Shown here: positions 30,732-39,699 of the stretch, piece by piece | Layout: every line of letters begins with the position of its first letter | How positions within the stretch are numbered: position 1 is the first letter of the stretch | Assembly (NCBI GenBank): GCA_963575745.1 | Contig: CAUYUJ010016060.1 | Coordinates: forward strand, 1,475,086-1,539,085 | DNA: 64,000 nucleotides | Direction: 5' to 3' | Source of the DNA: Prorocentrum cordatum | Lineage: Eukaryota > Sar > Dinophyceae > Prorocentrales > Prorocentraceae | Notes under the pieces: model-generated | What the model was told of the DNA's origin: nothing | Database searches by the model: none | The model's input: the letters and a program-made list of their open reading frames with translations, nothing else | Made by a program: the position numbers and the translations under genes

Positions 30732-30840
30732 ATTACGCGAGGCGGGCCGCGGATCCGGGGAGGCCCGAGCTGGCCCTAGGCACAGAGGGCCCCCAAGAGC
30801 TCCACGCCCCCCCAGTAGGTTTAGGCCTCCCGGGTCCTGG

Positions 30841-30959
30841 CATCGCTCGGACATGTGTATTTTTTTCTCGGCGAGGACCCTTGAGGACCATTCTGGACCA
30901 TCGAGCAGAAAAAACACGCACGCTACCGAAAAATGCACGGGAAATGGACGTCCGAGCGA
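30841..30959. mobile_element. Short TIR element family A, copy 7
   Basis: A 119-bp element with left end CATCGCTCGGACATG (one mismatch) and right end ACGTCCGAGCGA. Internal CTGGACCATCGAGCAGAAAA is the same subfamily as the 27084 copy. Confidence 0.85.
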
Positions 30960-31296
30960 GTCGAGGGGGTCGGAGGATCGCGCCGCATGGGGCCTTACTT
31001 AGGTGCATGGCCGATGCATCGGCGATGCGGCCCGATGCTCTGCACGCCGACGTCGCAAATGCATCGCCGACGTTTCGGATGCATCGCCGGTACACTGGCG
31101 ATGCGGTGCGATCCTCCGAACCCATCTGCTCGGACCCCGTCCAGGAAGCCTCCAGGTACCCCGAGGGCCGACGATTTGCTTCCCCTCAATCCCCGCGGTG
31201 TGTATGGATTTCTGCCTTTGGGGCCCGCTAACCGGGCCCCGGGGTTCTCACAAATAGATCACGGAGGGCCCCCAAGAGCGGCAAGGGAAATACTCG

Positions 31297-31436
31297 GCTA
31301 GGCGAAACTCGTCCAGGCTGAGCTCGGCCAGGCTAACTTCGGCCAGGCCGAGCTCGGCTCGGGCCGAATAATTCAGCCTGGCCGAGCTCAGCTGCCCGAG
31401 TTCAGCCTGGCCGAGGTATTCCTGGCCGAGTTTAGT
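31297..31436. repeat. CTCGGCCAGGCTGAG minisatellite
   Basis: About nine irregular 13-16 bp units (GAGCTCGGCCAGGCT, TTCGGCCAGGCCGA and similar), partly self-complementary. Confidence 0.8.
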
Positions 31437-31650
31437 TGCTGCCCCCTGGAGCTCCACGCCCTTCCAATAGTCTAAGAGCCGACGACCTGTATTTCAGTCC
31501 CCGCCGTTTTCCTCGAATTGGGCCTCTAGGGCCCACTAGTATAGTCTCGTGGCCCGGAGACGGCATCGGGCCCTGGGGTCGCCACATATGCATCCGGGAC
31601 AAAGCTGCCCCAAAGGAATGGGTCGGGACCTTTCGGGCCTCGCATAGGAA

Positions 31651-31823
31651 TCGGGGGTGGACAGAACCCCCAACAGTGACGCGTCGATTAGTGAATTGTC
31701 CGTTTTCGGTTTTCGTGAGGGCGCCGTGGCCGTTACTTTCCAGGCTTGCCCCCGCCAGGTTTGGGCCCGAAGTCGTTTTCACTAAACCACGTTTTACTGA
31801 AGGGAGGACTGTCCATCCTCGGA
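31651..31823. mobile_element. Short TIR element family D, copy 4
   Basis: Ends TCGGGGGTGGACAGA and GGACTGTCCATCCTCGGA. The inside is nearly identical to the copy at 4868 (CCCCAACAGTGACGCGTCGA, TCACTAAACCACGTTTTACT). Confidence 0.83.
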
Positions 31824-31856
31824 GGAAAACCAGATCGTCGGATGTATGGGGATGGG

Positions 31857-32010
31857 CTCAGGGGGGGATGCATCGACCCCCAAGCGCACACCCATCGCCG
31901 ATTGGGGCCTGAGAGCTCGCCCCGCCCATGAACCTGCGGCTTCGCCATCGTGGTCCAATCACCGATCTGTCGGCGACGGCTCGCCGATTCCAGGGCGAGG
32001 TTCCCCTCCC
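31857..32010. repeat. Dispersed repeat family E, copy 3
   Basis: GCTCAGGGGGGGATGCATCG, CACCCATCGCCGATTGGGGC, CGCCCCGCCCATGAACCTGC and CGCCGATTCCAGGGCGAGG follow the order seen at 2783 and 21690. The ends are poorly defined. Confidence 0.55.
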
Positions 32011-33004
32011 TGGGCCAATTCTCCCCGATCGCTCCTCGGGGAACAAAAGCAGCAGAAACATGAGCTGTCGACTGTCCGTGCGGGTTTCTTGGATCGGCGC
32101 TGGGCCCCCCTGGTGGCGCCTCCTACGCCGCCTCTGGCGCCGCCCCTGGTGCGCTCCCTTTGTGCCAGAAAGGGGGCTTCGTCCCTTGTGCAGCGTTCCC
32201 TGTGGCAGCAGCTTGGCTGTCCAGTCAGCCCGCACAGGAAAGATGAGCAGCTCTCCAAGGTTGCCCCTGCATCCTTGCCCCTTCGGCCCATCCCTGGCAG
32301 CTTCCGCTGGCCAGCCCCTCTCGCAGCACGTCGGCACGGCCCGATCCCACGCGGGTGGCTGTATGGCTCCCCCCCCCCCCTCTCCAGACCCGGGCTGGCC
32401 CTGCCACGGAGGACCCCCAGCGAGCTCTTCTCCGCCCTCCCGGCCTCCGGGGGGCCTCCCGGAGAGAGCCGCGGCCGATCGGCGCGCCGCACTCCCGCGG
32501 CAGGGGCCGGCGGGAGCGAGAGAGGCGCGGCGGCCGTGTCCACCTGTAGGGGTCTTCGCCGGCGGAGGCGTCGGCGGAAGGCGCTCGTGGGCTCCAGGCT
32601 CGAGGTGCCGGGATCGAGGAGGTTTGTGCTGCTGCCCCCGTTCGGCCTCCTCCTCCTCCTCCTCCTCCTCTTCCTCCTCCTCCTTCTCCTCCTCCTCCTC
32701 CTCCTCCTCCCCCTCCCCCTCCCCCCATTCTCAACGGGGGGGGGGGCCTCCCGCGCGGTCCCCGCGCCTCCGTGGTCACAGAGGCGCGGTCCCCGCGCCT
32801 CCGTGAGGGCCGCGCCCGGGCTCCAGGAGTGTCGAAAGCACGGATCGGGGGTGGAGCATTGCAGCGGGGGAGGGGTCCGGGGACTGGTGTTGAGCGGGTG
32901 TTGCGTTTCCCCCCCCCCCCTCTCCTTTCTGGCTTTTAGTGTGGGTTTTTGGGTTTTGGTTGTGGGGCTTTGGAAAGGGGGTGGGGCGAGGTTTGGCCAG
33001 TTAA
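32011..33004. other. Unassigned, with CTC microsatellite
   Basis: 32640-32730 is (CTC)n. A 30-bp block containing GCGCGGTCCCCGCGCCTCCG is tandemly repeated near 32750-32808. No gene is supported. Confidence 0.55.
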
Positions 33005-33650
33005 TATGTGTATGGGGCACAAACATCACTGACCACAGCACAGAAAACGTATGGGTGTACGTATGATATACCTGTCGTAACATATAACACGTCTGTGCTC
33101 AAACTCTAGCACGGCATACGTATACACATAAACGTGTAATGTAGGACGCATGTCATACGTACGCGTGCTCGTTATGTGATGTGTAAACATATTATGAACA
33201 CGCGCTCGCGTAATCTAGCGTTTTAGGTGTGATTAATAAAACGTGACGCATGATGTCACGCATAATAAACGCAGACATGTGACGAATGGTTGGTGCACGA
33301 TACACACATCAAGATGGCGGATGTTACTACACTGTGTAACACACACATGCGTGATGTGCGAGTGTATGCGCACGGCTTATATATGTATGTACTTTTGTGT
33401 GTACGTTTAAACCACTTTGTGTTAAGCGTGGATGCATGAACGTACGTATTGGCGTATGGGGTTCATGCGCGTGCACAATCATATGCATACACGCACGCAT
33501 ATACACAAAGACACCTGCATTCACACGCACAGACCTGCATAAGTACGTACACGCACATCTTATGTGTATGCACACACATCTTTATGCGTATAGATGCATC
33601 GACGACGCACGTGTTTTGTATGATACGCGCATGCATGTGCACAATATGGC
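33005..33650. repeat. Alternating purine-pyrimidine (TG/CA/TACG) tract
   Basis: Long runs of TGTG, CACG, GCATAC and TACGTA with lower GC than the flanks. The same kind of DNA fills 62840-63520. Potential Z-DNA; not coding. Confidence 0.65.
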
Positions 33651-33794
33651 GTGGTGGCGCGCCATGTCGCGGCGCCGTGCGATTGGAGCATCAAGTAGTT
33701 TCTCACACGCCTGGTCGAGGTGCCTCGGCGATCGGGTTGGCCGAGGCGCCTCGGGCGGTCATTCTTCCCTGCCGGACGAAAACTCTCGGGGTGT

Positions 33795-34325
33795 CTTGGT
33801 GCCTTAGGCGTCTGGGGGTGTCTTGGGGCCTTAGGCGTCTTAGAGCGTCTCGAGGCCTTAGGCGTCTTGGGGCGTCTTGGGGCCTTAGGCGTCTCGGGGT
33901 GTCTTGGGGCCTTAGGCGTCTGGGGGTGTCTAGAGGCCTTAGGCGTCTTGGGGTGTCTTGGGGCCTTAGGCGTCTTGGGGCGTCTTGGGGCCTTAGGCGT
34001 CTTGGGGCGTCTTGGGGCCTTAGGCGTCTCGGGGTGTCTTGGGGCCTTAGGCGTCTGGGGGTGTCTAGAGGCCTTAGGCGTCTTGGGGTGTCTTGGGGCC
34101 TTAGGCGTCTTGGGGCGTCTTGGGGCCTTAGGCGTCTTGGGGCGTCTTGGGGCCTCAGGCGTCTCGGGGTGTCTTGGGGTGTCTTGGGCCTTAGGCGTCT
34201 TGGGGCGTCTTGGGGCCTTAGGCGTCTTGGGGTGTTTGGGGGCCTTAGGCGTGTTGGGGTGTCTTGGGGCCTTAGGCGTCTTGGGGTCTTAGGCGTCTTG
34301 GGGCCTTAGGCGTCTTAGGGTGTCT
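33795..34325. repeat. 27-bp minisatellite GGGGCCTTAGGCGTCTTGGG
   Basis: About 20 units of a 24-29 bp repeat with subtypes (GTCTCGGGGTGTCTT, GTCTGGGGGTGTCTAGAG). A higher-order block of roughly 190 bp is repeated at 33885 and 34020. Open Leu/Arg/Gly frames through it are by-products of the unit length. Confidence 0.92.
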
Positions 34326-34328
34326 TGG

Positions 34329-34351
34329 CCCAAGCCCTTGTCGGCTCGAAG
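34329..34351 (+). other. Putative relict spliced leader of the 34.4-kb gene
   Basis: Reads AAGCCCTTGTCGGCTCGAAG at its 3' end. It matches 17 of 21 leader bases if two single-base insertions are allowed, and ends 52 nt before the ATG at 34404. The bases before it (TCTTGGCCCAAG) also resemble a leader end, but they continue the minisatellite, so a tandem leader is not claimed. Confidence 0.45.
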
Positions 34352-34403
34352 TAGGTGTTGCCAGGCGAAGGCCTGCACAGCGCACGCACTGCCCCTTTGC
34401 ACG

Positions 34404-35294
34404 ATGAGCCTACAATCGAGCTACGAAAAGATGTCGTCCACTGTTGGAGATATAGATATGCAGCTCAACGTTAGGTTGTCGGACGAATCTATACCAGCTG
34501 ACCTTGATGGCAAAATGATCACGACGATGATACCTTGTAAGTTCCATTTCAAGAGAGGGCGGGCACCTACGCTTGTTCAGATCGAAGTTCCTGAGGTCAA
34601 ATACCCTTTTCGCAGTTCGCCTGGCCTCCGTGATGTTCCCGAGGTCGCAGGTGCAGGTGATGATGAATCCAGGACGCGCCACTGTGGCGCAATCGACAAG
34701 ACGGGCATCATTGACAGCAGGCAGCAGTGCGCCACAGCGAGCATGGCGGCGCCGACGGAGCCCCCCAAAGACAAGAAGGCTCTCGCCGCAGTCAAATCTT
34801 CGACGCCTGCTCCCAGCAACGGGCGGCTGTGCAAGAAACCGACGACGAAGGAGAGGGGCCAGACGCTGACAAATGAGATGGGCCAGACCTTCGGCTACGA
34901 CAAGGGCGATGGAGGGCAGCAGAGCAGCAGCAGTGCGGGTACTTGGCCGCGCCGCTTGCTGCTCGAGGCGCCGGCGCAGCCGCCAGCAAAGCAGATGGTC
35001 ATTGACGTCGACGACGGCCCCGAGACGAAGAGCGACGCTCCCGCCGGTGATGCGTTGGCTACGGCGCCGACGTTGCCAGCGGCGCTCCCAGACCCCTGCG
35101 CCGAGTCGGCCATCTTGGCTGAGACGCAGGCGGTCGTGGCCCCCAGCAGCCCACAGCCGCCCGATGCGTTGTCACAGGAGCCGCAGCAGCTTGAGGAAAC
35201 GCAGCTCGACTCGCTGCCCCCATGTGGATACGACGACTACTTCTCAGGCTTGCAGAACCTAGGCCTCGAGGAATCGCAATCGCAGTTAGGTTAG
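34404..35294 (+). CDS. Unknown protein, acidic/Gln-rich C-terminus
   Basis: A protein of 296 residues from the ATG at 34404. This start is chosen because it follows the putative leader relict by 52 nt; the frame is open 84 nt further upstream only through the minisatellite. The N-terminal ~90 residues look folded (VGDIDMQLNVRLSDESIP, MITTMIPCKFHF, LVQIEVPEVKYPF). The rest is low-complexity: Lys/Pro-rich, then Asp/Ala/Pro-rich, ending LEETQLDSLPPCGYDDYFSG. No named domain is recognised. Codon use is less G/C-extreme than in the retroelement. It could be a host-type gene or the first exon of one: no donor is obvious before the TAG. Confidence 0.6.
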   Translation: MSLQSSYEKMSSTVGDIDMQLNVRLSDESIPADLDGKMITTMIPCKFHFKRGRAPTLVQIEVPEVKYPFRSSPGLRDVPEVAGAGDDESRTRHCGAIDKTGIIDSRQQCATASMAAPTEPPKDKKALAAVKSSTPAPSNGRLCKKPTTKERGQTLTNEMGQTFGYDKGDGGQQSSSSAGTWPRRLLLEAPAQPPAKQMVIDVDDGPETKSDAPAGDALATAPTLPAALPDPCAESAILAETQAVVAPSSPQPPDALSQEPQQLEETQLDSLPPCGYDDYFSGLQNLGLEESQSQLG

Positions 35295-36544
35295 GAGCTT
35301 CATTCTGCTAGTTGTGGTGTTGGCGCCGCGGCGCCACGATCGCGCCCGCGTGCATTGTATCTCTAAGACATTCCATCCGCAACGGCGCTCAGATTTTGCA
35401 TTGCAACGTTCCTCATCCGTGGACCTTAACATGATGTGTCTCTTTTTGTTATCATGCAATTACGCTTGTCATTGTTGCACCCCCGGCCTCGGAACTGGTC
35501 CACAAGACACGCAGTTTAGCCATTGCAAGGTTATGAGTGTTGGAGTCGGTCTCTTTGGTATTTCATTGGATCAATAAAACAGGCTCCATAAAAAAGGCTC
35601 CATAAAAGGCCCCATAAACATAGGCTCCATAAAGGCTCCCTACAGACGGATTCCTTTCGTATTTCAATAGGCTCCATAAACTTTTCAATGGGCCCTCTGG
35701 TATTTCACTTGGCCCCCCGTGTATCTCAACCCGCACCGGTTCCCATGCCCCCGTGCATTTTTGATGTCAGATGCCCCTCTGTATCCACAAATTGTTGTAC
35801 ATATGTGATGTCAACACTGGTACATCCTCGAAACTGCCAGCCCATCCGGAAGCGGTGCCTAGGTGATTTGCCAGGAGATTGAGTGCTGGAGCGTTTTCGT
35901 GTCTCGATGTTCTTGGTATCATTCACGCTTCGTATATTGATCTTCTTAACATTCTGGAGATACCTGACGCTTCGCGTCGCGGTCGCGCGCACCTGCATGT
36001 TCTTGAGGCTCGGCCGCTTCATAATATTGACTATTCATGACGCTTCGCGTCTTAATATTCATGACGCTTCGCGGTGTGTGATTGTTGACGGTGCTTCGCG
36101 TTGTGTGATTGTTGACGGTTCGAATACCCCGCAACAGCCCACCTCAAAGTTTCGAGTGATGTTGGCCCATCTGGAATCGTCATGTAATGTTCCGCTGCCT
36201 TTTGAGGCCGTCTTGGAACTGGCATGTAACCTCTTGGATGCATGTTGGAGGACATGGGCCATCATGGGCTGTCTTGAGCAATATCTGAAGCCGTCTTAGC
36301 GTATACGGGGCGTATTGGAGCCATCCTGTGCCCTCTTAAAAACTCTAGCGCACGTTAGCCACTCTCAGACTCACGTGGGCCCACGTGGATTAATGATCCG
36401 CCACCGTGGCGCAAGGCACGAGGGGAGTGTCTCCAGGCTCTCAAGGGTTCTCTGTCCTGAGTCCTGTGCCAATTTCCTGGGCGATCCTGCGCGCTCTTGC
36501 GCGCTCCTGGGCGCTCCCGGGCTCGTCGGTCGCATGGATTTTCC
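35295..36544. other. Lower-GC spacer with small tandem repeats
   Basis: 35570-35690 repeats GGCTCCATAAA. 35965-36120 holds several copies of ATGACGCTTCGCGTC-type hairpins (GACGC-TTC-GCGTC) and TGTGTGATTGTTGACGG. No coding signal. Confidence 0.65.
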
Positions 36545-37180
36545 AGGGGCCACGGGGCCCCAAGACGGGCCAAGAGGGCCCCAAGAATCGCCCGAGAGGG
36601 CCAAAGAGGCCTCCAAGACGGCCCAAGAGCGCTCCAAGACGCCCCAGATGGCACAAGACTGCTCAAGAGGCCTTCAAGAGGCCCCAAGAGCGCTCCAAGA
36701 GGCCTTCCAAGAGGGCTCCAAGAGGCCAACATCATAGGTTCTCGTTGTGCGTTTTCATATGTTTTCGGTGCTCTCGTTTTTTTGACCTTCTGACGTTCCA
36801 AGACGGACCACGAGGCCCCAAAGACCGCCCCAATACGGCCCAAGAGGCCCTCAAGAGGACCCCAAAACGGCCCAAACGGGCTCCCAAACAGCCCAGGAGG
36901 CGCCCAAGATGGCCTGCGAGGGCCCCAATATGGCCCCAAGAGGGGCCCAATAGGGGGAACACGAACCGACAATTCGAGACCTCCGCTTCAAGAAGGCCCC
37001 AGGAGACCCCACGAGGCCTCCAAGAGACCCCTAATAGGCCCCCGCGATGCCCCACGAGGCCCCCAAGAGGCCCAACAGAAAGCCCTGAGAGACCTCCGAG
37101 CAGCCCCCAAAATGCTTCAAAACTGCATCCAAGAAGCCCCCGAAAGGCATCCGAGGGGCCGAAGGCCATTAGATAACTTT
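36545..37180. repeat. CCAAGAGGCCC minisatellite array
   Basis: More than 30 irregular units around GGCCCCAAGAGGCC and GGCCCAAGACGGCC. It ends with GGGGCCGAAGGCCATTAGATA, a motif also found at the ends of similar arrays near 57375-57405 and 62610-62640. Confidence 0.82.
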
Positions 37181-37254
37181 GTGGGGCGTCGCACAAAGGA
37201 TCCCGTGGATGTCTACGGACCCAATCGGGGGCCCCTCATCCTCCCTCTCCTCCT

Positions 37255-37276
37255 CCGTGGCCGTTTTGGCTCGCAG
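37255..37276 (+). other. Relict spliced leader of the hAT-like gene
   Basis: Begins CCGTGGCCGTTTTGGCTCG and ends CAG. It matches 18 of 21 bases of the dinoflagellate spliced leader with one insertion, including an uninterrupted TTTTGGCTC. It ends 42 nt before the ATG at 37319. This is the best leader match in the window. Confidence 0.7.
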
Positions 37277-37318
37277 TCCTTGCCTTTTGTACTGACCACG
37301 ACGATTGCATCTTATCTC

Positions 37319-38443
37319 ATGGACCGCGAATGTGGCTTCTTCGACGATGCACCCGTGACGCCGCATAAGCCGCCGCCAGCGGCAGCCCTGAAGACTGCGA
37401 CGAAGTGGGCGGCCCCAGAACCCACGCCTGAGAAATCGACGGACACGAAAACGGGCAGAACCAGACAGCGCAGCGTGGAGGCGACTTTCAAGGAATTGCC
37501 CCACCGGTGGCGCAAGCGGGACTTCATGTGCATCGACCCGTCCGATTTGGAGAGCGGTCTCTGGCTGGTGGTGGTCAACGGCAAGGCGGGATGCCGCCTT
37601 TGCGCTGCTTTTCACACGGATACTGCTTGCGGCCGGTACGAGATCGACTCGCCTACGACGCTGCAGATCAGCCACTTGAAACGGCATGCTGAATCCGTCG
37701 TTCACGCTGATGCCTACGGCCGTTTCTTCGGAGCACCCGTCGCTGAGAGGATTGGTGCCCCTAGCAAGGAGGAGCTCCTTTCTGTGATCAAGTCCAGGCA
37801 ACAACACCATTCACTGCGTGACGGCGTCATCAATTTCGGATGCAGGGGCAAGGTTCGAAACGCAGAGTGGTGCATCGCAGAGGCCATACGTGAGGACACG
37901 CGCGCCTTCCTCCAGAAGGCCACTTCGTTCGCGCTGCTGCAGGATGCTCGGCCCCCTCGCCTCTTGTTCCGATTCAGCGCTTCGCAGCCGCTGCCCTCGC
38001 TAACCTTCCGGAAGGGCTACCTCGGGCACATCCACCAGCCCGCGGGCGACGCTGCTGACATCGCGAGAGGTACCCAGCAGATCTTGCGACGTTTCTGCAC
38101 CAGACGACTAGGGTCTGGGCGCGGAGGAGAGGAGTTCGACGAAGCACTTTACAACCACCTCCTGGTGATTTGCGAGATGCATGTGTCAGATGCTGCGTCC
38201 GACGAGCGAACTGCCGGCGAGGCTCTACGCACGCCTGCGGCCGTCCTCAATGCCTACCACGCTCCGATGCCTAACATCATGGTGATCCAGGCTGACCTCA
38301 CCCACGGCATGAGAAGGACGGGCATCAGAAACGGCTGCCTCCTCCTCCTCCTCCTTCTCCTCCTCCTCCGACTCCGACTCCGCTCTGCGCGTGATTTAGC
38401 ACGAACGGGTCGCGTGAGCCCATTCAGGGGTCCGACAGCTTAA
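37319..38443 (+). CDS. hAT-like transposase, N-terminal block with BED-type zinc finger (3' end unresolved)
   Basis: Starts at the ATG 42 nt after the leader relict (MDRECGFFDDAPVTP). Residues 60-135 resemble a BED/hAT zinc finger: GLWLVVV, Cys92 and Cys95 in GCRLC, then SHLKRH with His123 and His129 five residues apart. Downstream (AIREDTRAFLQKATSF, RPPRLLFRFSAS, HLLVICEMHVSDA) resembles the start of a hAT catalytic region. Past about 38340 the frame runs into CTCCTC repeat (poly-Leu), so the true coding end or donor site lies at about 38280-38340 and the stop at 38443 is not the real one. The second block at 39700 carries the C-terminus. Assignment to hAT rests on the finger here and the dimerisation motif there. 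Confidence 0.6.
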   Translation: MDRECGFFDDAPVTPHKPPPAAALKTATKWAAPEPTPEKSTDTKTGRTRQRSVEATFKELPHRWRKRDFMCIDPSDLESGLWLVVVNGKAGCRLCAAFHTDTACGRYEIDSPTTLQISHLKRHAESVVHADAYGRFFGAPVAERIGAPSKEELLSVIKSRQQHHSLRDGVINFGCRGKVRNAEWCIAEAIREDTRAFLQKATSFALLQDARPPRLLFRFSASQPLPSLTFRKGYLGHIHQPAGDAADIARGTQQILRRFCTRRLGSGRGGEEFDEALYNHLLVICEMHVSDAASDERTAGEALRTPAAVLNAYHAPMPNIMVIQADLTHGMRRTGIRNGCLLLLLLLLLLRLRLRSARDLARTGRVSPFRGPTA

Positions 38444-38444
38444 A

Positions 38445-39218
38445 AATTATCCCAGTGCGACCGTACCTAGGAGTCGGAGCCTCTAGGAAAGCAACATTAG
38501 CAGCAGCAATAGTGGATGCTGTGCTCTGCTCTGCTCTGCTATGCTATGCTATGCTATGCTATGCTATGCTGCGCAATGCTATGCTGGGCTCGGCTAGGCT
38601 AGGCTAGGGTATGCTATGCTATACTATGATATGCTACGCTGCGCTGTGCTATGCTAAGCAATGCTATGATATGATATGCTACGTTGCGCTATGATATGCT
38701 ATGATATGCTGAGCTATGCTCTGCTATGCTATGCTGTGCTATGCTTGGCTATGTTATGCTACGACATGCTGTGCTAATGCTGCGCGGAGCTATGCTGCGC
38801 TGCGTTAAGCTAAGCTAAGGTAAACCAAGCTATGCTAAGCTAAGCTAAGCTAGGCTAGGCTAAGCTAAGCTAAGCTAAGCTAAACCACGATAAGCTAAGC
38901 TAAGCTAAGCTAAGCTAAGATGAGATGAGCTAAGTTAGGCTCAGCTAAGCTTAGCTTAGCTTAGCTACGCCCAGCTAGGCTAGGCAAAGCTAAGCTGAGC
39001 TACGCTAAGCTAGCATGATATAAGCTAAGCTAAGCTAAGCTAAGCTAAGCTAAGCTAAGCTAAGCTAAGCTAAGCTTAGTTAGGCTAAGCTGGGTGAACC
39101 CAGGGGGCGCAACTGGGGGAACCGCGGGGCGGATCCTGGGGGGACCGCCCGGGGCGTTTAGCACTGCCCGGCCCTTTAAGCCAACAGGGCAAGAACCCTT
39201 CTAGGCAGAGTCTAGGTA
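38445..39218. mobile_element. TGCTA/AAGCT pentamer element, copy 1
   Basis: Conserved left flank (AATTATCCCAGTGCGACC, TACCTAGGAG, GGAGCCTCTAGGAAAGCAAC). Then about 550 bp of pentamers grading from ATGCT to AAGCT. Then a conserved right flank (GGGTGAACCCA, GAACCGCGGGGC, TTTAGCACTGCCCGGCCCTT, CTAGGTA). The same three-part structure recurs at 56379-57127. TACCTAG and CTAGGTA at the two sides could be short terminal inverted repeats. It lies in the probable intron of the hAT-like gene. Confidence 0.85.
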
Positions 39219-39281
39219 AGGAACAAAACCAGAACAACGGGGCGCAGCTCGTGAGTTAACCACGGGTCACTGCGACTAAAC

Positions 39282-39660
39282 CAGGAGGAGGAGGAGGAGG
39301 AGGAGGAAGAGGAGCAGCAGGAGAAAGGGGGCGAAGGGAGGAGGAGGATGAGGAGAAGGAGGAGGAGGAGGAGGAAGAAGAAGCTGAGTATGAGGGCGAG
39401 GCGGGGGACGAAGATGGGGAGTCGGAGGAGGAGGAGGAGGAGGAGGAAGATGCTGAGTATGAGGGCGAAGCGAGGATGGGGCTATCTTCGCCGTCAGGGT
39501 CGCAACACCGAGTTGCCAGCTGATCCGTCCCCACAAGTGTTCCTGCCTCTCTTCCTCGTCCTCCTCCAGCTCCTCCTCCTCCTCCTCCGACTCCTCCTCC
39601 TGCACCTCCTCCTCCTCCTCCTCCTCCGCCTCCTCCTCCCCCCCATCCTCTTCCGCATCC
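39282..39660. repeat. Inverted GGA / CTC microsatellites
   Basis: (GGA)n at 39282-39480 and (CTC)n at 39560-39655 are complementary and could fold together. The CTC arm leads into the polypyrimidine run before the acceptor at 39699. Confidence 0.85.
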
Positions 39661-39699
39661 TTATGCCCCCTCCCCTGGTTTGATCGCTTGCCCCCTCAG

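Noticed and set aside
31846-33066. A 406-residue open frame
   Set aside because: Crosses a family E repeat and a CTC microsatellite. Composition is that of GC-rich noise.
33449-34309. Leu-rich repeat-like protein (RRLGVSWGL units)
   Set aside because: The period comes from the 27-bp minisatellite. Neighbouring frames are equally open and there is no sensible start or conserved LRR pattern.
33795-34325. CRISPR-like array
   Set aside because: Direct tandem minisatellite without unique spacers, in a eukaryotic context.
35570-35600. AATAAA polyadenylation signal after the 34.4-kb gene
   Set aside because: It is part of the GGCTCCATAAA tandem repeat, and dinoflagellates do not rely on AATAAA.
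36100-36140. tRNA-like GGTTCGAATACCCC
   Set aside because: No acceptor or anticodon stems can be drawn around the T-loop-like string.
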